Positions 25,681 through 33,475 of a stretch of 36,041 bases of DNA are shown here, one piece after another (within the stretch, counting starts at the first letter, position 1; every line of letters begins with the position of its first letter). The DNA lies in contig CAZEAP010000034.1 in NCBI GenBank assembly GCA_964510315.1, positions 1 through 36,041 of the forward strand, in the 5' to 3' direction. Both the position numbers and the translations under genes were made by a program. Under the pieces are notes generated by a model that worked only from the letters and a program-made list of their open reading frames with translations, had not been told where the DNA came from and made no database searches. This DNA is from CAZEAP01 sp964510315 (GTDB taxonomy: Bacteria; Planctomycetota; Brocadiia; SM23-32).

Positions 25681-26790
25681 ATGACGGCAAAACACTGTTC
25701 AACGATTGCGCTTATAGTGGCGCTGACCGTAGCGGCCGGCTGCGGGGGCGATGGCGGCGCAGCGAAAACTACGGTGACAGAGCCGCGGGGGAACAAGACC
25801 ATGAAGAAAGCGACGTTTGCGGGAGGCTGTTTCTGGTGCGTGGAGCCGCCTTTCGAGAAGCTGGATGGCGTCTCGGACGTCGTGTCGGGCTACACGGGGG
25901 GCACCGGTGGGAACCCCACCTACGAAGACTACGCGGCCAAAGGGCACGTGGAGGCCGTGCGGATCACTTACGATCCGTCGCGGATCACCTACTCGCAACT
26001 GCTCCAGGTCTTCTGGCGACAGATCGACCCGACCGATCCCGCAGGGCAGTTCGTCGACCGGGGCCGGGAGTACAGGTCGGCTGTCTTCTACCACGACGAG
26101 GAACAGAAGCGGCTGGCCGAAGAATCCAGGGCCCAACTCGAAGCGTCCGGCCGCTTCAGCGAGCCCATAGTGACCGAAATCCTCCCGGCTTCTACGTTCT
26201 ACAAAGCGGAGGACTACCATCAGGATTACTACAACAACCATTCGATACGCTACAAGTGGTACAGGTCGCGTTCGGGACGGGACGCTTACCTGGAGGGGGT
26301 CTGGGGCGAGGAGAGGGAAGTGGACTTCTCGGCCAAGAGCGATCCCGAGTTCGCCAGGCCGAGCGACGAAGAACTGCGGGAGAAGCTGACGCCGCTCCAA
26401 TATAGGGTGACACGGCGCGACGCCACCGAACCGGCGTTTGACAACAAGTACTGGGACAACAAGCGGCCTGGGATCTACGTGGACGTGGTTTCGGGGGAGC
26501 CGCTTTTCTCCTCGCTCGACAAATACGAGTCCGGCACCGGCTGGCCGAGCTTTACCCGACCGCTGGAGCCGGGAAACATCGTGGAGCAGCCCGACCCGGG
26601 CCTCTTCGGCACACGCACGGAGGTGCGCAGCAAGCATGCCGACTCCCACCTGGGACACGTCTTTGAAGACGGGCCGCCGCCCACCGGTCTCCGCTACTGC
26701 ATGAACTCCGCCGCACTCCGGTTCATCCCCGCCGACGAGCTGGACGAGGAGGGCTACGACCAGTACGAGAAACTCTTCCGGGAGCGTTGA
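25681..26790 (+). CDS. msrAB: Bifunctional peptide methionine sulfoxide reductase MsrA-MsrB, predicted lipoprotein
   Basis: Repairs S- and R-methionine sulfoxide in proteins. 369 residues from ATG 25681 (GGAGGAG upstream). Residues 1-21 are a lipoprotein signal ending VAAGC (C21 lipidated). MsrA: GGCFWC with nucleophile C50, then GYTGG, HVEAV and the EDYHQDYY block. MsrB: SGEPLFSSLDKYESGTGWPSF, DSHLGHVFEDGP and RYCMNSAALRF with catalytic C340. The usual zinc-binding Cys pairs of MsrB are missing (SGEPLF replaces CGxxLF), as in zinc-free MsrB forms. An in-frame ATG at 25801 could give a cytosolic version. It lies 35 bases upstream of a membrane-anchored molybdoprotein, so both probably act outside the cytoplasmic membrane. 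Confidence 0.92.
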   Translation: MTAKHCSTIALIVALTVAAGCGGDGGAAKTTVTEPRGNKTMKKATFAGGCFWCVEPPFEKLDGVSDVVSGYTGGTGGNPTYEDYAAKGHVEAVRITYDPSRITYSQLLQVFWRQIDPTDPAGQFVDRGREYRSAVFYHDEEQKRLAEESRAQLEASGRFSEPIVTEILPASTFYKAEDYHQDYYNNHSIRYKWYRSRSGRDAYLEGVWGEEREVDFSAKSDPEFARPSDEELREKLTPLQYRVTRRDATEPAFDNKYWDNKRPGIYVDVVSGEPLFSSLDKYESGTGWPSFTRPLEPGNIVEQPDPGLFGTRTEVRSKHADSHLGHVFEDGPPPTGLRYCMNSAALRFIPADELDEEGYDQYEKLFRER

Positions 26791-26825
26791 TCGCTGAGGG
26801 TGTTCCCCAATCGTGGTGATGCCGC

Positions 26826-27491
26826 ATGGATGGTGAGAAAACGTACGACGGACCGCGCGGGCGGCTGATCTACTTCGCGGCGGTCGCCTTCGTCCTGGTC
26901 GTCGCAGTTGTCGCGGGCGTCACGGCCGTCCGCCATGCACGCCGCACCCGGCTGCTGAAGCAGCCCCTCCACCTCACCGGCTCGGAGCCCTCCGAGCGGA
27001 TCAGCGACGAGGAAAGCTACCGGCTGCGCATCTGGGGCAGCGTGGGCAACGAGCGGTCGCTGACGCTTGCCGAAGTCAAGTCCATGCCCTCGGTCCAGGT
27101 CCAGGAACCGCTCGAATGCGTCCTGGGGTTCGTGGACCTGCGGCCCTGGCGCGGGGTGCCGTTGCGGGACCTGCTTCGGCCGGCCGAGCCGAAGGGGGCC
27201 TTCATAACGGTGCGCGACGACCGTGAATTCTCGGCAAGCCTTGAGATGGATTACGTGATGTCCGGCGAGCCGATACTGGCCTGGGGCATCGGGGACGAGC
27301 CCCTGCCGCGCGAGCACGGCTGGCCGCTGCGCGTTGTGGCGCCGGGCAAATACGGCTACAAGTGGGTGAAATGGGTCACCGAGATCGAAGTGCACGACCG
27401 CGGCCACGAGGGCAGCTACGAGGAGGCCGGCTTCAGCCTGGACGGCACCCGCGGGGAAGGTCGCACCGAGTGGGAGAAGACCCAGAAGTGA
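26826..27491 (+). CDS. Membrane-anchored sulfite-oxidase-fold molybdopterin oxidoreductase
   Basis: 221 residues. One N-terminal transmembrane segment (about 13-35) is followed by the oxidoreductase molybdopterin-binding fold. LECVLGFVDLRPWRGVPL places the molybdenum-ligand cysteine at C98, in the position of the CxxG...W.GVPL motif. HGWPLRVVAPGKYGYKWVKWVTEIEV is the other conserved block. It lacks the Tat-type twin-arginine leader common in MsrP/YedY and is anchored instead. The product should use a molybdopterin cofactor in the envelope. Placement directly after msrAB suggests methionine sulfoxide or other S/N-oxide reduction, as in MsrP, but no MsrQ-like heme membrane partner is present here. 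Function inferred from fold and neighbours. Confidence 0.83.
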   Translation: MDGEKTYDGPRGRLIYFAAVAFVLVVAVVAGVTAVRHARRTRLLKQPLHLTGSEPSERISDEESYRLRIWGSVGNERSLTLAEVKSMPSVQVQEPLECVLGFVDLRPWRGVPLRDLLRPAEPKGAFITVRDDREFSASLEMDYVMSGEPILAWGIGDEPLPREHGWPLRVVAPGKYGYKWVKWVTEIEVHDRGHEGSYEEAGFSLDGTRGEGRTEWEKTQK

Positions 27492-27567
27492 TCCAGGCCG
27501 CCGCGATGAACAACCCGAAGCAAGTTAAACCGGCCCAAGGGGCCCGACACGCGCGAAACGAGAAGAG

Positions 27568-28599
27568 ATGAAGATGGAAGCGCTTTACGTGGAATTCGCC
27601 CATGAAGGCGTCGTCACCGTCGGCACCGAGGAGGTCTCGACCGAGGGTCTGGAACCCCTGGAGGTGGTTGTGCGGAACGAGGCCACCCTGGTGAGCGCGG
27701 GCACCGAACTGGCCCGGCTCCACAACGTTGGAGGAAGGGGCGGCTACCCCGCCCGGCCGGGATACGCCGCGGTGGGGAGGATACTCCAGAAGGGCGATGC
27801 GGTGGAAGACTTTGAGACGGGTGAGCGCGTCCTCTACGCCGGCAAGCACGCCTCCGTGCAGCGTTTCCGGCATGGCCAGGGCCATCAGTGGGGACGACTC
27901 TACCCCGTGCCCGAAGGCATCGAGCCGCCGGACGCCGTGTTTGCCTGGCTTGCGGAGATATCGATGAGCGCTCCCTGCGTGACCAGCCTCGACCTGAACG
28001 ACACGGTGGCCGTCTTCGGCCTCGGGCTGATCGGGAACCTCGCCGCCCAGCTATACCGCCTCCTCGGAGCACGGGTGGTGGGACTCGATCCCGTCTCCGC
28101 ACGCTGCGAACTCGCCGCGAAGGTCGGGGTGGAAACCACCATAGACGCGGGTCCGGACCAGCAGGTCGAAGCCGTCATTGAGCTGACCGAGGACAGGGGA
28201 GCGGACGTGACGGTGGACGCCGCCGGGCACTCGGCCGTCATCCGGAACTGCGTGGAGGCAACCGCGCTGTTCGGGCAGGTTATACTGCTCGGCACGCCCC
28301 GCGCGGCCTACAAATACAACGTCGCCGAGACGATGATGGAGGTCCACGAGAAGGGGCTGGTCGTCCGCGGCGCCCACCAGTGGCGCTTTCCCGCCATGGA
28401 ACTCCGGGAGGTCAAACAGACCGTCCCCTGGGGCTTCAGGACGATGTTCGACCTCATCGGATCGGGGCGGCTCAGCGTAACGCCCCTCCGCAGCCATCTC
28501 GCCGAACCCCGCGAGGCGCCGGAGATGTACGAATCGCTCCGGGAGGACCGCCGGCACTGCTGGGGTGTGGTCTTCGACTGGTCCGAAGCGGGTCCGTAA
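27568..28599 (+). CDS. Medium-chain dehydrogenase/reductase (zinc-ADH-like, lacking catalytic zinc Cys)
   Basis: 343 residues from ATG 27568. N-terminal GroES-like part: ATLVSAGTELARL, where zinc alcohol dehydrogenases have a Cys-Gly-Thr-Asp; here the cysteine is replaced by Ser-Ala. RPGYAAVGRILQKGDAVEDFETGERV follows. The nucleotide fold has TVAVFGLGLIGNLAAQLYRLLGARVVGLDP (G-x-G-x2-G at about residue 150), then VDAAGHSAVIRNC and GQVILLGTPR. Such zinc-less members reduce or oxidise sugar-derived carbonyls. The separation of 76 bases from the molybdoprotein gene means it may or may not share the transcript. A convergent gene lies about 250 bases downstream; that gap contains nothing I can assign. 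Confidence 0.82.
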   Translation: MKMEALYVEFAHEGVVTVGTEEVSTEGLEPLEVVVRNEATLVSAGTELARLHNVGGRGGYPARPGYAAVGRILQKGDAVEDFETGERVLYAGKHASVQRFRHGQGHQWGRLYPVPEGIEPPDAVFAWLAEISMSAPCVTSLDLNDTVAVFGLGLIGNLAAQLYRLLGARVVGLDPVSARCELAAKVGVETTIDAGPDQQVEAVIELTEDRGADVTVDAAGHSAVIRNCVEATALFGQVILLGTPRAAYKYNVAETMMEVHEKGLVVRGAHQWRFPAMELREVKQTVPWGFRTMFDLIGSGRLSVTPLRSHLAEPREAPEMYESLREDRRHCWGVVFDWSEAGP

Positions 28600-28853
28600 G
28601 AACTCCGGAAAGCGCACCGGTGCTGTCTCCTGGCGGCATTCGCGGAAGGCCGTTCGCAGCGCCCCCGCGCGTCGTAGCTTCGTCTTGCGGAGCAGCAAGA
28701 GGGCCGGAGGCCAACGGCCGTTCAAGCAGAAGAGTGGCGAGCAACATCGCCGCGACGGCCTGTCCGGCTGATCCTGGCGCGGCACAGGGCGGCCCAGGAG
28801 AACATCAACCTGAGGCAGCCGCCGTACGGCGGGTTCGAGCAACGACAGCCGGG

Positions 28854-29699
28854 CTAAACGTCTGCGGAAGCTGGAGTGCTGTCGGAGATCCCGCAGGCTA
28901 CGTCGGTCAGGCAGTCGTACCAGTGCACGAAGGTGACCTCGTTGATGACGATGCGGGCGTGTTCGGGGAAGCGTTCCTCCCAGGGAGGGCCGTCGTAGCC
29001 GCCGCCCCCGCCCACCGCCCACAGCCGACCGTTGTAACGCCGGAAGAGCACCGTGCGGCCTTCGGAGTCCAGGTAAGCCTCCACGAGAGTGCCCTTCTCG
29101 GAGGGCTCGTCCCCGACGTCGAACACGCGGAGGCAGGTGAAGGTGCGGTCCCCGATGGCCACCCGGAAGGCGCCGGCCCCGCTGACCTGCGCCGGGTCCC
29201 CGGCGGGCGACCACTGAAGAGAGTCGTCCGGCCGGCGTCGGAACTCTCCGCGGTCCTCCACGCGCCGCGGGGCCTCCCCCCAGTCTTCGGCGAACCCCTC
29301 GTCCAGAAACGTGCGAAGGATGCGCTTCCCTTCCCTGAGCTGTGCAGTGGCCACCCACTGCACCTTCTTCCCGGTAAGCCGCCCGTACATGAGCCATTCG
29401 GCGGGGCCGCGGGAGGAGGCATCACCGGCGGACCGTTCCACTACCTTCAGCTCCACGCAGTCCAGCTCGTGGACGTTTGCGGGCCGCAGGGCGCGTCTGA
29501 CCTGTATGCTGCTGAGACGCCAGTCCGGCGGGTCGTACCAGGCGGCCGAACCGGACTCGCCCACCTCCGGCACCGCGAACCACCAGGGCAGCTCGCGAAA
29601 GTCCAGGGTGAACGGTTCTGCGCCAGCGGGTTCGATGGCGATTGCCGGACGAACCTCCGGGAAGGGGGGTGCGATCTCCCCCATGTCTTCAGTGTTCAT
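28854..29699 (-). CDS. Conserved protein of unknown function coupled to the ECF sigma factor
   Basis: 281 residues from ATG 29699, preceded by a strong GGAGGAAG. The start overlaps the end of the sigma-factor gene by 11 bases, so the two are surely co-expressed. No transmembrane segment, zinc-finger or helix-rich anti-sigma motif is visible. The sequence is a mainly beta/aromatic soluble protein (ELPWWFAVPEVGE, WYDPPDWRLSSIQVRR, TFLDEGFAEDWGE, YNGRLWAV, TFVHWYDCLTDVACGI). I do not recognise a named family. Context suggests a sensor or accessory factor for the sigma factor, or a target that it controls. The usual anti-sigma architecture is absent. Confidence 0.75.
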   Translation of the reverse strand: MNTEDMGEIAPPFPEVRPAIAIEPAGAEPFTLDFRELPWWFAVPEVGESGSAAWYDPPDWRLSSIQVRRALRPANVHELDCVELKVVERSAGDASSRGPAEWLMYGRLTGKKVQWVATAQLREGKRILRTFLDEGFAEDWGEAPRRVEDRGEFRRRPDDSLQWSPAGDPAQVSGAGAFRVAIGDRTFTCLRVFDVGDEPSEKGTLVEAYLDSEGRTVLFRRYNGRLWAVGGGGGYDGPPWEERFPEHARIVINEVTFVHWYDCLTDVACGISDSTPASADV

Positions 29700-30273
29700 C
29701 GTCTTCCTCCACTGCTGTTTCGGGCCCCAGTATCCCCAGCGCACGCCGCAGGTGGTTCCGTGCGTCGAAGAGCCGGCGCTTGACGGTTCCTTCCGGCGAC
29801 CGCGTTCTCTCCGCGATCTCGGCTATGGTCAGCCCCTTCAGGTAGAACAACCTGGCCGCGGCCTGTTCCCGTTGGGGCACCACCTGGAGGGCCTCGTGCA
29901 CGGTGGCACGGGTCGCTTTATCGATCCCGGCTGCCCGGCCGTGGCGGTTGAGGGTCACCTCCAGCGCCTCCCGCTCGGTGGGTCGCAGCCTGCGCTGCGC
30001 GGACTTGGCGAAATCCCGGCAACGGTTGCGGGCGATCTGCAGAAGCCACGGCTTGAACCTGGACGCCTCCCGCAACCGGGGCAGAGCCCTCCAGGCCCGC
30101 AGCAGGGTCTCCTGCAGCACGTCCTCGGCGTGGTGGGAGTCACCGATCATGTAGCGGATCAGCGCAGCCACGGGCTGCTCGTGGCGCCGGACGAGCCGGA
30201 CGAACGCCTCCTCCTCGCCGGCGACGCTCCGCCGGACCAATTCCTCGTCGCCGGGTTCGCGTGGGGCATTCAT
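29689..30273 (-). CDS. ECF-subfamily RNA polymerase sigma factor
   Basis: 194 residues from ATG 30273. Region 2 (about 9-80) contains the RxxxQPVAALIRYMIG segment, HHAEDVLQETLLRAWRALP (the DxxQET core-binding element) and FKPWLLQIARNRCRDFAK. Region 4 (about 125-180) has LFYLKGLTIAEIAERTRSPEGTVKRRLFDAR, the helix-turn-helix that reads -35 elements. There is no region 3, as expected for this class. A TGAACC-N16-CGTC promoter-like sequence just upstream (30315-30290 on the - strand) suggests autoregulation. No classical anti-sigma gene follows; instead an unknown protein overlaps its end. A TTG-type upstream extension to 30306 would overlap that promoter and is rejected. Confidence 0.9.
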   Translation of the reverse strand: MNAPREPGDEELVRRSVAGEEEAFVRLVRRHEQPVAALIRYMIGDSHHAEDVLQETLLRAWRALPRLREASRFKPWLLQIARNRCRDFAKSAQRRLRPTEREALEVTLNRHGRAAGIDKATRATVHEALQVVPQREQAAARLFYLKGLTIAEIAERTRSPEGTVKRRLFDARNHLRRALGILGPETAVEEDDEH

Positions 30274-30289
30274 GGCTTCTACCGTACAG

Positions 30290-30316
30290 GACGAGGTGAA
30301 CGGCAAAAAGGTTCAC
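30290..30316 (-). promoter_or_regulatory. Candidate ECF-type (autoregulatory) promoter with overlapping inverted repeat
   Basis: On the - strand TGAACC (30315-30310), 16 bases, CGTC (30293-30290). This matches the general ECF promoter layout (AAC at -35, CGTC at -10). A perfect inverted repeat GTGAAC-N9-GTTCAC spans 30316-30296 over the -35 region. Initiation would fall about 10 bases before the sigma-factor ATG, so the leader would be very short. Confidence 0.4.
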
Positions 30317-30362
30317 GTCTTGCCGCGAAGGGCAACGGCAAAGCTCACGGCGTCGAGCCGGC

Positions 30363-31703
30363 TCAGAGGAGGTCGGCGAGCCATCGCCGGGCCGGCGACT
30401 TCACCCGCTCGTGGTGGCGGACGATGCGCTCCGTCAGTTCCCTGACCACCCCGTCGTAGTCGGCCAGGCGGTAGAGGTTCCTCACCTGTTCCGGGTCGTT
30501 CACCCGGTCGAACAGGACGGCGTCGCGGTCTTTCACGTAGGCGAGCTGGTATTCCGGGGTCAGGATGCCCGCCCGCTCCAGCGACGAGTGGTGGATGTGT
30601 GCTTCCTCGGTGCAGTCGCACGGGTCGCCGGTGATCGCAGCGCTGACGTCCGCGCCCTGCTCGCGGCCGCACGGTTCAAACCCCATCAGGCCCAGGAGCG
30701 AGGGCTGGAAATCGACGGTGCTCGAAATCCTCTCTACCACCGTTCCGGGCGCGATGCGCTGCGGCCAGCGGATGAGGAGCGGGATGCGGTGGGCGGTCTC
30801 GTAGAGCTGGTTCTTGGCATTCAGCCCGTGCTCGCCCATGTATTCCCCGTGGTCGGTGGTGAAGACCACGATCGTATCGCCGAGCATCCCCTTCTCCTCC
30901 AGGCACTCCAGCAGCCGGCCGACGCAGTCGTCGATGAGGGCCACCTCCCCGAAGTAGAGGGCCATCTTGCGGCGTAGTCGGTCCTCTCGTTCGGGGTCTT
31001 CGAGGGGGAACTGGCCGTTCCGGCGCGCCTCCTCGGCCCAGTCGGGAAGATTCTCCTGCGCGAAGGTGTCCGGCAACGGCATGTCCTCCGGTCGGAATCG
31101 TTCGTCGTAGGGCGGCCGCACCCACTCCGGACCGTGGGGGTCGGGGATGCTCAACATGTAGAAGAACGGCCGCGCCCGGTCCTGCCCCAGGAACTCCGCG
31201 GCCTTGCTCGTGAGCCAGTCGGTGGTGTAGGTCTCCTCGTCGCCGATCACGTCGTAGGGGAACACCATCGGCTGCGTATCGCGCATCGGCATTTCCCGTA
31301 TCTTCTTCCAGTGGCCGCGGTTGAACATGTAGCGACAATCTTCGAACCCCATCGATCGGGCCGGATGGACCCACCCGGGGCGCGGGGTGCCGTCCAGGTG
31401 CCACTTCCCGGCGTAGCCCGTCTCGTAGCCCGCCTCCCGCAGGACGTGGGCGAGCGTCACCTCGTCCCGGTTCAGCGGCAGGTTGTTCTGGTAGGCGCCG
31501 TGGCAGTGGGGGTAGCGGCCGGTCAGGAAGCATCCCCGGGAGGGCGTGCACACGGCGGTGTTGGTGAAGAAATCGGTGAACAGCGCCCCGTCGCGGGCCA
31601 GGGAATCGATGTTCGGCGTCTCGACGATTTCACCGCCGTAGGCGCCGATGGTCCACCAGCTCTGCTGGTCGGTGTGAATGATCAAGAGGTTGGGGTCGGC
31701 CAT
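30363..31703 (-). CDS. Sulfatase (second, CTPSR-type)
   Basis: 446 residues. NLLIIHTDQQS gives the N-terminal metal site, and C52-T-P-S-R56 followed by GCFLTGRYP is a canonical formylglycine motif. GYAGKWHLDG, FFYMLSIPDPHGP, TTDHGEYMGEHGL and the KNQLYETAHRIPLLIRWP block complete the family pattern. No signal peptide is visible. The motif differs from the CSPTR of the sulfatase at 4023, and the proteins look distant, so this is not a recent duplicate. Predicted to desulfate a carbohydrate or act on a related ester; the substrate is unknown. The gene follows the sigma operon only by position (different promoter). The 283 bases upstream, to 31986, show no gene. Confidence 0.9.
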   Translation of the reverse strand: MADPNLLIIHTDQQSWWTIGAYGGEIVETPNIDSLARDGALFTDFFTNTAVCTPSRGCFLTGRYPHCHGAYQNNLPLNRDEVTLAHVLREAGYETGYAGKWHLDGTPRPGWVHPARSMGFEDCRYMFNRGHWKKIREMPMRDTQPMVFPYDVIGDEETYTTDWLTSKAAEFLGQDRARPFFYMLSIPDPHGPEWVRPPYDERFRPEDMPLPDTFAQENLPDWAEEARRNGQFPLEDPEREDRLRRKMALYFGEVALIDDCVGRLLECLEEKGMLGDTIVVFTTDHGEYMGEHGLNAKNQLYETAHRIPLLIRWPQRIAPGTVVERISSTVDFQPSLLGLMGFEPCGREQGADVSAAITGDPCDCTEEAHIHHSSLERAGILTPEYQLAYVKDRDAVLFDRVNDPEQVRNLYRLADYDGVVRELTERIVRHHERVKSPARRWLADLL

Positions 31704-31986
31704 GTGGGTACGCTCCGCTGTGGCAGTCGAATTCGTTCACAGTTGGCCCGGCCACGGGATACTACGCCTCCCGGCGAGAGACATCCACCCCGAGCCGGAC
31801 CAGGTCGTCCACGTGGACCTCAGCCTGCCGAAAGGGTAGGCGCCGTTGGCGGACACAGCGCCGCGCCGGAAGAGGTGTTCCGGGCAGCGCCTTGGGACGC
31901 CCCGGTGCAACGATCGCTGAAGCCGGGAGTCCACGTAGAGCCCGAGTTGCGGGAGGGCGATCGGGCTCCGCGCCGGCCCGTTGCCC

Positions 31987-33447
31987 TCAGATGGGGGAGA
32001 ACTCGTCCACGTCGAAATCGCACGCAGCGGGAACGTAGTCCAGGTGCGTCTTGTCGATCACGTAGTCCGCCTGTGGGCCGTCGCGCAGCAGACGTTCGAC
32101 GGCCTCGAGGAACATGTCCACTTCCTCGGCCGTGGTGTAGATGCCCACACTCATGCGCATCATGCCCGGCACGGTGGCGTGGTCGCCGGCTGCGAGCCTG
32201 CGGACTATTCCGCGCATCCGGCTTTCCGAGATGCCCAGCAACTGGCGTACGTAAGGCTGAGCGCAGAAACAGCCGTTCCGCACGCCGATGCCCCATTCGT
32301 ATCCGAGCGCCGCCGCAAGCCGGCCGTGACTGAGGCCCTCGGCGTTCATCGGCACGACACCGATCCGGTCCTCGGTGAGATCGACGTCGCGGCGGCCGTA
32401 GATGGTCAAACCGTCGATGGCCTTCAGCCCACGCAGAGCCCGCCGTGTGAGTTCCCTCTCGTGTTCGGCGACCTCCCGCATGCCAATCGAGTCGAGCACG
32501 CGTACAGCGGTCGCGAGCGCTAAGGCCCCGATGACATTCGGCGAGCCGGCCTCCTCGCGTTCGGGCGGCTCCGCCCAAAGGGTCTCCGAGAGGGTGACGG
32601 CGTTGATCGTGCCGCCTCCGACCATGTCCGGCGCGCCCTCCTCGAACAGCCGGCGCGGGCCGGCCAGCACCCCGCATCCGAACGGCGCGTACATCTTGTG
32701 GCCGCTGAATGCCACGAAGTCGATCCGCTCCGGGTCGTCCGGCGCCCCCATGCTGAAAGGCCGGTGAGGGACGAGCTGCGTTGCGTCGACGGCGACCATG
32801 GCCCCGCATTCATGTGCGAGCCGGGCGACCCGACGCAGCGGTGGCATGTTGCCGGTTACGTTAGAGGCGCCGGTGAGCGTCACCAGGCACAGCCTGCGGC
32901 CGTGCCGTCGGAGCTTCCGCTCCAGGTCCTCCACGTCGAGGCCGCCGTCACGGGGGTCGACGCCGGCGTGGATCACCTTGCAGGGCAGCTTGCGCCAGGG
33001 CAGCAGGTTGGAATGATGCTCCATCAACGTCGTCAGGACGGTGCGCCCCCGGGGCAGGCACATCCTCATGGCCAGCTTGTTGAGCGCGTGGGTGGCGTTC
33101 TGAACGAAGATCAGTGAGTGGTGTGAAAGGTCGGCCCCGATAAAGGCGGCCACAACCTGGCGGCACTTCTCGTAGGTGTGGGTCGAAAGCAGGGACTTGA
33201 AACCCGTCCCCCGGTGGACGCTGGAGTACCATTCGAAGAAGCGCCCCAGGCATTCGGTCACGGGCGTCAACGGCGGCGTGGTGGCGGCATTGTCCAGGTT
33301 GACGTATCGCGTGCTTCGCCCGTCGTAGAGGGGCACGCGGCGGTCCAGGCCGGGGAAGAAGTCGCGCACGTTGCCCAGGCGGACGTCCGGCAGGGCTTCT
33401 GCACATTCCGCATACAGCTCCTCGGCCAATTGGTCCGCTTTGCCCAT
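31987..33447 (-). CDS. Class V aminotransferase, cysteine desulfurase (SufS/CsdA)-like PLP enzyme
   Basis: 486 residues, longer than usual SufS (about 406) because of an N-terminal extension of about 45 and a C-terminal tail of about 25. The PLP core: LDNAATTPP (51-59), QNATHALN, EHHSNLLPW (143-151, with the ring-stacking His), VDATQLVPH (D221, Q224) and FSGHKMYAPFG with Schiff-base K251. RNGCFCAQPY (390-399) aligns C395 with the catalytic cysteine of SufS. It may release sulfur from cysteine or act as a C-S lyase or transferase. The gene is 28 bases downstream of the radical SAM gene and no iron-sulfur scaffold genes are nearby, so a dedicated role with that enzyme is more likely than general cluster assembly. 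Confidence 0.82.
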   Translation of the reverse strand: MGKADQLAEELYAECAEALPDVRLGNVRDFFPGLDRRVPLYDGRSTRYVNLDNAATTPPLTPVTECLGRFFEWYSSVHRGTGFKSLLSTHTYEKCRQVVAAFIGADLSHHSLIFVQNATHALNKLAMRMCLPRGRTVLTTLMEHHSNLLPWRKLPCKVIHAGVDPRDGGLDVEDLERKLRRHGRRLCLVTLTGASNVTGNMPPLRRVARLAHECGAMVAVDATQLVPHRPFSMGAPDDPERIDFVAFSGHKMYAPFGCGVLAGPRRLFEEGAPDMVGGGTINAVTLSETLWAEPPEREEAGSPNVIGALALATAVRVLDSIGMREVAEHERELTRRALRGLKAIDGLTIYGRRDVDLTEDRIGVVPMNAEGLSHGRLAAALGYEWGIGVRNGCFCAQPYVRQLLGISESRMRGIVRRLAAGDHATVPGMMRMSVGIYTTAEEVDMFLEAVERLLRDGPQADYVIDKTHLDYVPAACDFDVDEFSPI

Positions 33448-33475
33448 AGAGTGTTCGCCCCGATCACGGCAGGAT

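Noticed and set aside
28600..28853. Short coding-like stretch in the convergent gap (NINLRQPPYGGFEQRQPG near 28800)
   Set aside because: No start, no repeatable motif and no family recognised; too short to call a pseudogene.
31704..31986. Gap between the second sulfatase and the aminotransferase gene
   Set aside because: Open frames there are short and featureless; I see no gene or clear regulatory element.
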